A stretch of 64,000 bases of DNA from Thermoleophilia bacterium (GTDB lineage: Bacteria; Actinomycetota; Thermoleophilia; RBG-16-64-13), in assembly GCA_027493445.1 (NCBI GenBank), contig JAOSKU010000001.1, positions 3,735,845 through 3,799,844 of the forward strand. The letters are read 5' to 3'. Positions 46,025 through 55,725 of this stretch are shown here, piece by piece. The notes below the pieces were generated by a model, which was not told where the DNA came from, ran no database searches, and was given only the letters and a program-made list of their open reading frames with translations. The position numbers and the translations under genes were made by a program. Within the stretch, counting starts at the first letter, position 1, and each line of letters begins with the position of its first letter.

Positions 46025-46403
46025 CCTGCAGAGGGGTGGGGCAAGGCCGAAGGGGTTCAGAGAGGTGACGACACTCACGGGCCTATCGAGCTGGTCGCCG
46101 CCCCGGAGTCGTAGCCAAGCGGCCACACAGTTTGCGCGTCTGGAACACGAGCGCACGCGTCTGGAGGACGAGCTCCTCTCGCGTACGGTTATCCAGCGGG
46201 AACTCCAGGCTCGGCTCGCGCGCGTGCACGAGCATCTGGCAGCCGTGAGGCCGATGCTGGACACGTTTCCCGGCGAGGGATGCGGAAGAACCTTCAGTGC
46301 GGAAACGACTGCCGCCGAAGACCCTGGGCGCCAACCCGGCGATGCCTCGGGCGACGAACCAAGACCCGAAGAAACGTACCCGACCATGTCCCTGGAGTAC
46401 TGA
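45993..46403 (+). CDS. small coiled-coil gvp-cluster protein
   Basis: 136 aa. The start overlaps the gvpN end by 32 bp behind GGGGAGGTGAG. A basic N-terminus ([15 protein letters not shown]) is followed by an amphipathic coiled coil rich in Arg/Glu/Leu (RLEHERTRLEDELLSR to HEHLAAVRPML) and an acidic disordered tail. No named Gvp family matches, though short coiled-coil proteins do occur after gvpN in other clusters. Likely an assembly or scaffold factor. Confidence 0.6.
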   Translation: MGVKGVQNVPSLQRGGARPKGFREVTTLTGLSSWSPPRSRSQAATQFARLEHERTRLEDELLSRTVIQRELQARLARVHEHLAAVRPMLDTFPGEGCGRTFSAETTAAEDPGRQPGDASGDEPRPEETYPTMSLEY

Positions 46404-46483
46404 AAGTCCCTGGAGTAGTGAAAGGCGCGGAGGAAGGCGGCTGCGATGAGCGAGGAAAGAAAAAGCGGAGAGGGCAGGGGGAT

Positions 46484-47017
46484 GTGAAGCTCGATCTGGG
46501 GTTCGGCGGCCTCTTCAAAGGCCTTGGGGACTTCCTCGATGTGCTGTCCGAGAAGATCGAAGCGATCGACAAGCTCGACACGCAGACATCGGGGACTGAG
46601 GCGCCCCCGCGCGGGGGCGCAACCCGCACGGGTCAGTTCAGAGTCAAGAGTTTGGGAGACCGTGCGCAGGGGGTCTACGGCTTCAGTATCCGTACGGGCG
46701 TCGAAGGCATTCCCCGAGTCGAGCGCTTCGGCAACATCCGCCAAACTGAGGAGGGACCCGTCGTGGCGGACGTGCGCGAGCCTCTCGTCGATGTGTTCGA
46801 GGAGCTCGACGAGGTGGTCCTGGTGGCGGAGATGCCCGGCGCCAACGAGGAGGACATCACCGTGGAGCTGCACGGGGATGTGCTCGTTCTCGAGACCTCA
46901 GGTGAACGAAGGTATGCCCGCGAGATCATGGTGCCCGCTCCTGTGGATCCAGCAAGTCTTCAGAAGAAGTACCGGAACGGCATACTCGAGCTGAGACTCA
47001 CGAAGAGCAAGAGTTAG
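46484..47017 (+). CDS. gvpH: GvpH-like Hsp20 protein
   Basis: 177 aa from GTG 46484. The N-terminus LDLGFGGLFKGLGDFLDVLSEKIE matches the GvpH leader, and the C-terminal 85 residues are an alpha-crystallin domain (EPLVDVFEELDEVVLVAEMPGA to NGILELRLTK). An ATG at 46446 with MSEERKSGEGRG in another frame would join if the G run at 46477-46481 had one more G; that is probably the true start. Hsp20-type GvpH is thought to keep Gvp proteins soluble during assembly. Confidence 0.87.
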   Translation: MKLDLGFGGLFKGLGDFLDVLSEKIEAIDKLDTQTSGTEAPPRGGATRTGQFRVKSLGDRAQGVYGFSIRTGVEGIPRVERFGNIRQTEEGPVVADVREPLVDVFEELDEVVLVAEMPGANEEDITVELHGDVLVLETSGERRYAREIMVPAPVDPASLQKKYRNGILELRLTKSKS

Positions 47018-47033
47018 GTATCGGGGTCGAGTC

Positions 47034-48080
47034 ATGACGCGGGCGGTTAAGCATTTCGATCTGCACCAGGTAGCGGGCATCGAGCTTCGCGTGGTCTCGG
47101 ATGTCGAGGACGGGGTTCTGGGTGTGATCGACGCGGAGGACTGCGTGGTGCGGCGCTACGTCGAGCGGGGCCTCTGGCGGCACAGCTGGGTGGATCTATT
47201 CATACTCCAGGACCTGCAGTCGTTGGCGCAGCAGCTGGCCGAAGTGGGCGATCTGCCCCCCGGCGGTTCCCAGGCGGTCGATCGGCGCCCGGTGATGAAT
47301 GCCTACGACCTCGCCGATCTCTCGGGTTGTCACGTGTTCGTGAACAGGCGGGTCATGGTCGAGGAGGGTTATTGGAGCGACCCGGCGGCTTTGCGCGCGC
47401 TGCTGGCGCATGAGCACGCGCATCCCCTCTCCGAGAATCAGACGACCCGGGCCTCGCGCAGGCTACGGTTGGTGACCGCGACTGGTCGGGAGGAGGCCGA
47501 GAACACGACGAGCGGTTCGGTATCTCTGTTCACCCTCGCAGGGCTGCTGGCCGACAAGCTGTGCTGCTACGCCCCCCGGGAGATCTTCGCCAACGAATTC
47601 GCCATCACAGGGGGGTTCGCGGAGGACCTGTTTCACCTTGACCAGCGGGTCATGGCCGCCGCCGCCCGCGGGGTGCTGGCGCGGGGCGAGCTGGTGCGGC
47701 ACGTGGAGACCGAGGTCACCGAAGGACGGCTGTCCGCCGCGAAGGCGGAGCAGATGTTGCTGGTGGGCGACCTTCGCGGCTACCTCGATCTCGCGCTTGA
47801 GACCGTGCCCTTTCACCGAGCGGGGCGATCGGACCAGGCGGCGATGTTGGAACAGGTGCTGTTTGAGCACGTCTTTCCCCGCTTGGGGCCCGAGCTGGAG
47901 GGCATCTATCGGGCTGTTTGCGGTCTCTACGCAGAGCTGGGTCCCGACCTGACGGGCCCGGCGCTCGCCTCCTGGGGAAGGCGTGTCCTGGAGCTGCTGG
48001 CTGGATTGCTCCAGGAACGAGGGTTGGAGCTCGCGCTCAGTCTGGACTACTCCGAGGACGAGGAGGGCAGGGATGCCTGA
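47034..48080 (+). CDS. gvp-cluster protein with HExxH motif
   Basis: 348 aa, family not recognised. HEHAH at residues 126-130 in RALLAHEHAHPLSENQ matches the zinc-metallopeptidase signature HExxH. The surrounding helix and following Glu-134 are compatible with a zincin, but the third ligand is not clear. There is no signal peptide or membrane helix; the C-terminal 150 residues are helical. Starts 16 bp after gvpH and overlaps the next gvpF/L gene. It may process a vesicle or chaperone protein, or the motif may be non-catalytic. Confidence 0.55.
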   Translation: MTRAVKHFDLHQVAGIELRVVSDVEDGVLGVIDAEDCVVRRYVERGLWRHSWVDLFILQDLQSLAQQLAEVGDLPPGGSQAVDRRPVMNAYDLADLSGCHVFVNRRVMVEEGYWSDPAALRALLAHEHAHPLSENQTTRASRRLRLVTATGREEAENTTSGSVSLFTLAGLLADKLCCYAPREIFANEFAITGGFAEDLFHLDQRVMAAAARGVLARGELVRHVETEVTEGRLSAAKAEQMLLVGDLRGYLDLALETVPFHRAGRSDQAAMLEQVLFEHVFPRLGPELEGIYRAVCGLYAELGPDLTGPALASWGRRVLELLAGLLQERGLELALSLDYSEDEEGRDA

Positions 48081-48837
48081 GTCACGGGACCCCGAGGGCA
48101 AGTATGTCTACTGCGTCATCCAATGCGACCAGGCTCCTCAGCTGGCCTCTCTGGGCATCGGCGAACGTGGCGACCCGGTCTATACAGTTCATAACGCGGA
48201 GCTGGCGGCCGTGGTGAGCGACTCGCCGATCGTGCGGTACGAAGCCCGCCGGCGCAACTTGATGGCACACACCCGCGTGCTGGAGGAGGTGATGCGTGAC
48301 TTCACGGTGCTACCCGTTCGCTTCGGAACCATCGCGCCCGATGCGGAGGTCATAGCGCAGAAGCTCTTGGCCCGGCGGCACGATGAGCTGGTCTCCCTTC
48401 TGCGCGAGATGGACGGCCGCGTGGAGCTGGGTCTCAAAGCCTTCTGGCACGACGATGCGCTGTTCCAGGAGATCGTGGACGAAACCCCACCCATCCGCGC
48501 TCTCCGGGACAGCTTGATCGGCCGCTCTGCCGAGGAAACGCACTTCGAACGGATGCGCTTGGGCGAGATGGTCGAGACGGCGATGGAGCGCAAGCGGGAG
48601 AAGGACGCAGAGCTGATCCTGTCCCGCCTGCGCCCCCTGGCCCACCGGGTCGAGATCTTGAAGACCATCACCGAGCGCATGGTCGTGAATGCTGCGCTCC
48701 TGGTGGACAAGAGTGTCGAACCTGCGATGGATGAGGCGGTACAGGGGCTCGACGCCGACCTCGGTCACCGCCTCATGTTCAAGTACGTGGGCAGCGTACC
48801 CCCGTACAACTTCGTCAACATCGTCGTGCACTGGTAG
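48073..48837 (+). CDS. gvpF: gas vesicle protein GvpF/GvpL (copy 1)
   Basis: 254 aa of the GvpL/GvpF family. N-terminal YVYCVIQCD strand, the VLEEVMRDFTVLPVRFGTI motif after about 80 residues, VELGLKAFWHD and the terminal GSVPPYNFVNIVVHW strand are diagnostic. GvpF/L proteins bind GvpA and take part in nucleation and early assembly. ATG 48073, behind GGAGGGCAGGG, overlaps the stop of the HExxH gene. First of four F/L paralogues. Confidence 0.95.
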   Translation: MPESRDPEGKYVYCVIQCDQAPQLASLGIGERGDPVYTVHNAELAAVVSDSPIVRYEARRRNLMAHTRVLEEVMRDFTVLPVRFGTIAPDAEVIAQKLLARRHDELVSLLREMDGRVELGLKAFWHDDALFQEIVDETPPIRALRDSLIGRSAEETHFERMRLGEMVETAMERKREKDAELILSRLRPLAHRVEILKTITERMVVNAALLVDKSVEPAMDEAVQGLDADLGHRLMFKYVGSVPPYNFVNIVVHW

Positions 48838-48845
48838 CGCGGACG

Positions 48846-49103
48846 ATGGGCCTCCTGGGCAAGCTGCTCGCTCTCCCCGTGGCCGGGCCGATCGGCGGCG
48901 TTCTCTGGCTGGCCGAGAAGCTGAAAGAGCAGGCGGAAGGAGAAGCTTACGACGAGGATGCGGTCCGTGGCCGCCTCATGGCGCTCGAGCTCGAATTCGA
49001 CCTGGGCGAGATCACAGAAGACGAGTACGCGGCCGCGGAAGACGAGTTGCTCGCGCGTCTCAGAGAGATCCGTGAGTGGCGGGCGGCTCGGCAAGAGTCC
49101 TAA
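48846..49103 (+). CDS. gvpG: gas vesicle protein GvpG
   Basis: 85 aa with the GvpG signature: hydrophobic N-terminus GLLGKLLALPVAGPIGGVLWLAEKL, then an acidic helical region (LGEITEDEYAAAEDELLARL). A minor assembly protein that associates with GvpF/L. Starts 8 bp after gvpF/L copy 1, without a strong ribosome binding site, so coupled translation is likely. Confidence 0.92.
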   Translation: MGLLGKLLALPVAGPIGGVLWLAEKLKEQAEGEAYDEDAVRGRLMALELEFDLGEITEDEYAAAEDELLARLREIREWRAARQES

Positions 49104-49130
49104 TCAAGTGCAGGAAGGAACGGAGTGACG

Positions 49131-49388
49131 ATGAAGCCGGCGGATGTGGCCTTCAAAGCAAAAGAGCAACTCTGCTCGCTGACCGGACTGGACGTAGATA
49201 CGGTCTCAGCCCTCGAGAAACAGGAGCATTCCTGGAGAGTGGTTCTGGAGCTTGTGGAGATGAGAAAGATTCCCGAATCATCCAACATGCTGGGCACCTA
49301 CGAGGCGATCCTCAACGATCAGGGCGGTCTGCTCAGCTACCGCCGCACCCGGCGATACCAGCGCGGCGACGGCATGGACGAGCGATGA
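49131..49388 (+). CDS. gvpO: gas vesicle protein GvpO
   Basis: 85 aa with the GvpO core: EQLCSLTGLDVDTVSALEKQ, then WRVVLELVEMRKIPESSNMLGTYE and LLSYRRTRRYQRG. GvpO is an essential small factor, possibly regulatory, in haloarchaea and actinobacteria. ATG 49131 has GGAG at 5 bp; the in-frame GTG 49125 with AGGAAGG is an alternative. Confidence 0.93.
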   Translation: MKPADVAFKAKEQLCSLTGLDVDTVSALEKQEHSWRVVLELVEMRKIPESSNMLGTYEAILNDQGGLLSYRRTRRYQRGDGMDER

Positions 49389-49449
49389 AGCCGGGAGAGA
49401 TGCAACGAAGCTTGCCGTGGGGCCTTCGGACCTAGAAAGGAGGCAGACC

Positions 49450-49737
49450 GTGCAGCATGCTACGCAATCCACGAACCTTGCGGACATCCTCGAGCGCGTG
49501 CTGGACAAGGGGATCGTCATCGCCGGGGACATCACCGTGTCTCTAGCCGATGTCGAGCTTCTCAATATCAAGGTGCGTCTGCTCGTCGCTTCGGTGGATA
49601 AGGCCATGAGCATCGGCATCAACTGGTGGGAGAGCGATCCGACGCTTTCCAGCAAGGCCCAGCAGATCGAGGAGGAGAACCAGCTTCTGCGTCGGCGGCT
49701 CGACCGCCTGGAGACTCGGTTGGGAGTGGCGACATGA
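49450..49737 (+). CDS. gvpJ: GvpA-family minor protein GvpJ
   Basis: 95 aa. It has the GvpA-like core NLADILERVLDKGIVIAGDITVSLADVELLNIKVRLLVASVDKA, with a C-terminal extension ending in a leucine-zipper-like helix (QIEEENQLLRRRLDRLETRL) absent from GvpA. This matches GvpJ-type tip or nucleation proteins. GTG 49450 follows AAAGGAGG. Its stop overlaps the zinc-finger gene (ATGA). Confidence 0.88.
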   Translation: MQHATQSTNLADILERVLDKGIVIAGDITVSLADVELLNIKVRLLVASVDKAMSIGINWWESDPTLSSKAQQIEEENQLLRRRLDRLETRLGVAT

Positions 49738-50097
49738 GCGAGGGGAGAGGTGTGGAGGTCGTCTGCGCTTTCTGCGGCGGCAGGGGACGCGACCCGTTTG
49801 GCGTGATGTCGACTCTGGCTACCTGTCAGGTTTGTGGCGGGACCGGCGTCCGCAGGTGGCTGAGGACGCCGGCAGTGCCCTGCGCGTTCTGCCGGGGCAC
49901 GGGGGTCTACCCCGGCTCCCGGCTGAGCTGCACGAGCTGCGGCGGAGTGGGCCAGGTACATGTACCCGAAAGGGGAGTGCGCTGCCCCGCCTGTAAGGGG
50001 ACGGCTCGAGATGGCTTCTGGTCTGACTCTTCACTGCCCTGCGGTTATTGCCGAGGCACCGGCTGGGTGGAGCCGCACAGGAGCTCCGAGGTCCGGC

Positions 50098-50105
<8 letters not shown>
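49734..50105 (+). CDS. DnaJ-type zinc-finger protein without a J domain
   Basis: 123 aa made almost entirely of CxxCxGxG-type units: CAFCGGRG, CQVCGGTG, CAFCRGTG, CTSCGGVG, CPACKGTA and CGYCRGTG. DnaJ itself has four; six CxxC pairs would hold three zinc ions. No J domain or client-binding domain is present. The unit binds unfolded substrates in DnaJ. It is coupled to gvpJ upstream and the ATPase downstream. A J domain occurs two genes later, fused to a GvpF/L protein, suggesting a divided J-protein. Confidence 0.85.
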
Positions 50106-52231
<2,126 letters not shown>

Positions 52232-52244
52232 GGAGGCAAGAGAC

Positions 52245-53345
52245 ATGGGCGCCACCTATCTTTACGGCATCGTTCCCACCAACGAGTGCGTGACCGTACC
52301 GGGGGACGGGGTCTCGGCTCAGCCCGGGGGCATCCACACCGTGCCGTACAACGACATAGCCGCGGTCGTAGGTCCCAGTGACCTGGAGGACTACAGTGGC
52401 ATGGGAAGAGAGGATCTGGTCAGGGTGCTCCTGGGTCATCAGCGCGTGGTGGAGCAGGTCATGCGCGCGTTCCCTGTCCTCCCCGCCAAGTTCAGCACTG
52501 TGCTGGCCGGCGAGGACCGGGTGGTGGATCTCCTGGCTCAGGGTCATGATCTCTTTCTCGCGGAGCTGGATCGCCTGGAGGGGTGTGCGCAGATGGAGGT
52601 GCTGGTGCAATGGGATCTGGGCGATGTCTTCGCCGACTTGGGGCAAGACGAGAGGGTGGCTCGGCTTCGGGCGGATGCCGAGACGGCCTCCCCTGAGAGG
52701 GTGAAGGAGCTGCAGATCCTGGCCGGTCGCCTGGTGCAGGCGCTTCTGGAGGAAAAGCGAGCAGCCTACCAGGCCCGCTTATCGTCTCGTCTGCGAGAGC
52801 CGGGGATCGAGATGCTCTCCAATCCCTGCATGGATGACAGCATGGTGATGAATGTCGCCCTTTTGGCGAACGAGGCCGGTCGCGGGCGGCTCGATGCTCT
52901 CCTGCCGAAACTGGACGAGGAGTTCGAGGGGCGACTCACCTTCCGCTGCATCGGGCCTTTGCCTCCCTATAGCTTCGCCACTCTGGAACTGGAGTTTCCC
53001 ATATTCAGCGACATCGACAGGGCGCGGCGTCTTCTGGAGCTACCCGAGGTAGTCACCGCCCGCCAGGTGAAGGAGAGCTACCACCGCCTCGCTGCCCGGT
53101 TCCATCCGGACCGCAACCCTTCGTTGGTCGATGGGGTGGACACGATGAGCGATCTGAGCTGGGCGTACGGGCTGCTGACGCGCTTCGTGGAGTCACAGGT
53201 GGAGAGAAACAGGCAGGTGGATCGCGACGATCGTCGCGGCACCGGAGGCGGAAAACTGAGGGACGTGCCGTGCCCTCTCGATGTGCACTCGGTGGAGCGA
53301 GCCCTGCTCTTCGACATCTGCCGCCAAGAGACGCCGGTCGGCTGA
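52245..53345 (+). CDS. GvpF/GvpL fused to a C-terminal J domain
   Basis: 366 aa. Residues 1-255 are a complete GvpF/L module (TYLYGIVPTN, VVEQVMRAFPVLPAKFSTVL, GPLPPYSFATLELEF). Residues about 263-318 form a DnaJ J domain: VTARQVKESYHRLAARFHPDRNP, with the HPD triad at 287-289 and a following SWAYGLL helix. HPD stimulates Hsp70 ATPase, so this protein could recruit DnaK to GvpA. ATG 52245 has AAGGAGG. The usual GvpF/L proteins end at the first module. Confidence 0.9.
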   Translation: MGATYLYGIVPTNECVTVPGDGVSAQPGGIHTVPYNDIAAVVGPSDLEDYSGMGREDLVRVLLGHQRVVEQVMRAFPVLPAKFSTVLAGEDRVVDLLAQGHDLFLAELDRLEGCAQMEVLVQWDLGDVFADLGQDERVARLRADAETASPERVKELQILAGRLVQALLEEKRAAYQARLSSRLREPGIEMLSNPCMDDSMVMNVALLANEAGRGRLDALLPKLDEEFEGRLTFRCIGPLPPYSFATLELEFPIFSDIDRARRLLELPEVVTARQVKESYHRLAARFHPDRNPSLVDGVDTMSDLSWAYGLLTRFVESQVERNRQVDRDDRRGTGGGKLRDVPCPLDVHSVERALLFDICRQETPVG

Positions 53346-53365
53346 AATCAGCACGTGGAGGGATC

Positions 53366-54274
53366 ATGAACGACGTCTTCGCTGCACCAAGCCTCGAAGA
53401 GGCGGCGCTGGCGCCCCCGGAACTGAGGTCCCAGGCCGGTGAGGTTGCGACGGGGATCGGCTACTACGTCTACGGGGTGCTGAGGGCGGTGGAGCCTGGA
53501 GACGCCCGGCTGTACACGTGGGAGCAGCCTCAGGATCAAGCCGTCGAATTAGTCACCGCAGGCGGATTGGCGGCAGTGGTCAGCCAGGTGTCTCTGGCTG
53601 AGTTCGGGGATGGAGTACTCGCAGGAAACCTCAGAGATCTGGATTGGGTCGAGGGCAGAGTGCGCGGTCACCACCGTGTGCTCATCGCGTTGCTGGCCGG
53701 CGATCTGACTCCTGTTCCCATGCGATTTTGCACGCTGTTCCAGAGCGAAGATCGGGTTCGCCAGATGCTGGTGGATCACAACTCTCTGCTTTGCTCGGCG
53801 CTCGAGCGGCTCGAGGGAAGGGCCGAGTGGGGAGTCAAGATGTTCTGCGACTCCACGGCGGTCCGGCGCCGAGTGGAACAGCGGGCCGAGGGGACGCGCA
53901 CTTTCGATGGCACGACCGGCGCCGGCGGGCCGGGCACCGCGTATTTTCTGAGGAAGAAGCTCGAGAAGATGCTCGACGCGGAAGTGGAGCGCGTGACCGA
54001 CGAAGCGGCTCAGGCCAGCCACGAAGCCCTTGCCCGCCTGGCGGCGGACGCGGTGGTTCTGGCTCTGCAGGACCAGGAAGTCACGCGTCGCGCGGAGCGC
54101 ATGCTGCTGAATGGAGCCTACCTTCTTGATCGCCACAGGCTGCTCGAGTTCGAGAGGGAGCTCGACCGGCTCACGCTTGACTACGGCCCCTTGGGGTGCT
54201 CGTTTGAGCTCACGGGACCTTGGCCCGCGTACAACTTCGTGAAGGCCGTCGCGGCGGAGGCATCAGGCGGATGA
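53366..54274 (+). CDS. gvpL: gas vesicle protein GvpF/GvpL (copy 3)
   Basis: 302 aa. It has a 30-residue N-terminal extension, then GYYVYGVLRAV, VRGHHRVLIALLAGDLTPVPMRFCTLF, WGVKMFCDS and the terminal TGPWPAYNFVKAV strand. A central FLRKKLEKMLDAEVERVTDEA helix is longer than in copy 1. The stop overlaps the next GvpA-family gene (ATGA). Confidence 0.93.
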   Translation: MNDVFAAPSLEEAALAPPELRSQAGEVATGIGYYVYGVLRAVEPGDARLYTWEQPQDQAVELVTAGGLAAVVSQVSLAEFGDGVLAGNLRDLDWVEGRVRGHHRVLIALLAGDLTPVPMRFCTLFQSEDRVRQMLVDHNSLLCSALERLEGRAEWGVKMFCDSTAVRRRVEQRAEGTRTFDGTTGAGGPGTAYFLRKKLEKMLDAEVERVTDEAAQASHEALARLAADAVVLALQDQEVTRRAERMLLNGAYLLDRHRLLEFERELDRLTLDYGPLGCSFELTGPWPAYNFVKAVAAEASGG

Positions 54275-54519
54275 CCGAGATGGTGGCCAGAGAGAAGAAC
54301 GTGGCTCTGCTCGACCTGCTGGATCGCATTGTCACGAAAGGGGTGGTGGTCTACGGCGATGTCACCTTGTCGGTGGCCGATGTGGACCTGATCTACCTGG
54401 GGTTGAAGGTGCTCCTGACGTCTGTGGAGACCGCCGATCAATGGAAGCGGGCCACGGCCGAGGGCCGGATTGGCTCCTCGGAGGCCGGCCTTCCCGTAGT
54501 GCTCTCGCACCTGCTATGA
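54271..54519 (+). CDS. gvpS: GvpA-family minor protein (GvpS/GvpM type)
   Basis: 82 aa with the shell-type core VALLDLLDRIVTKGVVVYGDVTLSVADVDLIYLGLKVLLTSVETA and a short polar tail. It is closer to the minor GvpS/GvpM/GvpJ proteins than to GvpA because LDRIVTKGVVVYGDV replaces the GvpA LDKGLVVD pattern. Start and stop both overlap neighbours, indicating tight coupling. S versus M is not certain. Confidence 0.85.
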   Translation: MTEMVAREKNVALLDLLDRIVTKGVVVYGDVTLSVADVDLIYLGLKVLLTSVETADQWKRATAEGRIGSSEAGLPVVLSHLL

Positions 54520-55313
54520 ACCAGGCTCTCTATCTGTACGCCATCACGGAAGCGCGTCCAAGGTACAGGGTCAACCAGCATGGTCTGGAGGGCGGGACAC
54601 CTTTCTGCTTGGAATGTGGAGAGCTGGCGGCTGTCGTGAGCCCTCGTGACGGCGACGGACCTGTGCCGCTGAACATCGATCTGGCATTGCGGCACGAAGC
54701 GGTGGTGGAGGAGTTGTCCCGGGAGCTTGCCACCCTTCCCGTGCGTTTCGGCACGCTCGTGAGAGACGAGGCTGTTCTGGCCGACTTGCTCTCGAGCAGG
54801 GCGGATGCCTGCAAGGAGGCGCTGGACAGGGTGCGTGGACATGTCGAGCTGGGTCTGCTGGCTCTCTCCGGAGAGGAAGAGCCACCCACATCGCAGCCTC
54901 CCGGATCGGGGCGCGAGTACCTGCTGGGCAGACTGCAGGAGGAGCGGCGGCTCGACGCTCGCCGCTCGCGAGCGCAGCTGGAGTTTGCGACCCTCTTCGA
55001 TGTCGTGCGCGCACTCGCGGTTGACAGCACCCTCCGGATCAGTCCTACGCGCAAACTCCTTCTCTCAGCGGCCTTCTTGGTGGATAGGGAGCGAGTTGAC
55101 GCTTTCGCGAGGGAGGTGCGGCGTCTGCAAGAGGAGCATGGCTCGCTGAGCTTTGTGTGCACCGGGCCCTGGCCCGCCTACAGTTTCGTGGGCGAGGTTC
55201 TGAGCGCCGTCACCCTCGGGACCGAGGACGAAGCATCGCGCCGGCCAGTGCGGCCGCGGCGGCCAAGGCTTCGTTCCGAAACGAGTTCTAAGAAGGCGGA
55301 TTCGTATGTGTAG
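54516..55313 (+). CDS. gas vesicle protein GvpF/GvpL (copy 4), repeat-encoded tail
   Basis: 265 aa. GvpF/L module with LYLYAITEARP, VVEELSRELATLPVRFGTLV, VELGLLALSGE and the normal C-terminal GPWPAYSFVGEVLSAV strand at about residue 235. The last 30 residues (ASRRPVRPRRPRLRSETSS region) are translated from a copy of the dispersed intergenic repeat and are not part of the family. The stop overlaps the gvpK start. Confidence 0.93.
   Translation: MNQALYLYAITEARPRYRVNQHGLEGGTPFCLECGELAAVVSPRDGDGPVPLNIDLALRHEAVVEELSRELATLPVRFGTLVRDEAVLADLLSSRADACKEALDRVRGHVELGLLALSGEEEPPTSQPPGSGREYLLGRLQEERRLDARRSRAQLEFATLFDVVRALAVDSTLRISPTRKLLLSAAFLVDRERVDAFAREVRRLQEEHGSLSFVCTGPWPAYSFVGEVLSAVTLGTEDEASRRPVRPRRPRLRSETSSKKADSYV
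55217..55290. repeat. dispersed repeat, partial copy inside a gene
   Basis: GGGACCGAGGACGAAGCATC, GCGCCGGCCAGTGCGGCC, GGCCAAGGCTTCG and AAACGAGTTC match the repeat units near 63800. It lies entirely within the 3' end of the fourth GvpF/L gene and supplies its last codons. Confidence 0.85.
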
Positions 55314-55707
55314 CGAGGGGGCAGCGAGGACGTCGGAGTCTGATTTGCTGGCCGAGACCCGAGAGCTGGGACGGAAGATCCTGAGCGGACCGGCCGATCT
55401 CGATGAGTTCGCGGCGGAATTGGAGCACCTGGGTGGCACGCTGCCCTCGAGGATCAACGCCGACCCCGACAAGGTGGGGCAGGGTCTGGCCAAACTCGTC
55501 CTCACGCTTGTGGAGCTGCTTCGCCGGTTGATGGAGCGTCAGGCGGTGCGGCGAATGGAAGCGGGCTCGCTTTCGGACGATGAGATCGAGCGCCTGGGTC
55601 TGACGTTCATGAAGCTGGACGAGCGCATGGCGGAGCTGAAAACGGCCTTTGGCCTGGAGAACGAGGAGCTCAACCTCGATCTTGGGCCTCTAGGCGACCT
55701 CATGTGA
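55306..55707 (+). CDS. gvpK: gas vesicle protein GvpK
   Basis: 133 aa with the GvpK signature DPDKVGQGLAKLVLTLVELLRRLMERQAVRRME and GSLSDDEIERLGLTFMKLDE. An essential small helical assembly protein. Last gene of the operon; it overlaps the preceding GvpF/L gene by 8 bp. The convergent HD-GYP gene ends 18 bp away and no terminator hairpin is evident between them. Confidence 0.95.
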   Translation: MCSEGAARTSESDLLAETRELGRKILSGPADLDEFAAELEHLGGTLPSRINADPDKVGQGLAKLVLTLVELLRRLMERQAVRRMEAGSLSDDEIERLGLTFMKLDERMAELKTAFGLENEELNLDLGPLGDLM

Positions 55708-55725
55708 GCGCGCGAGTTTCCGATA

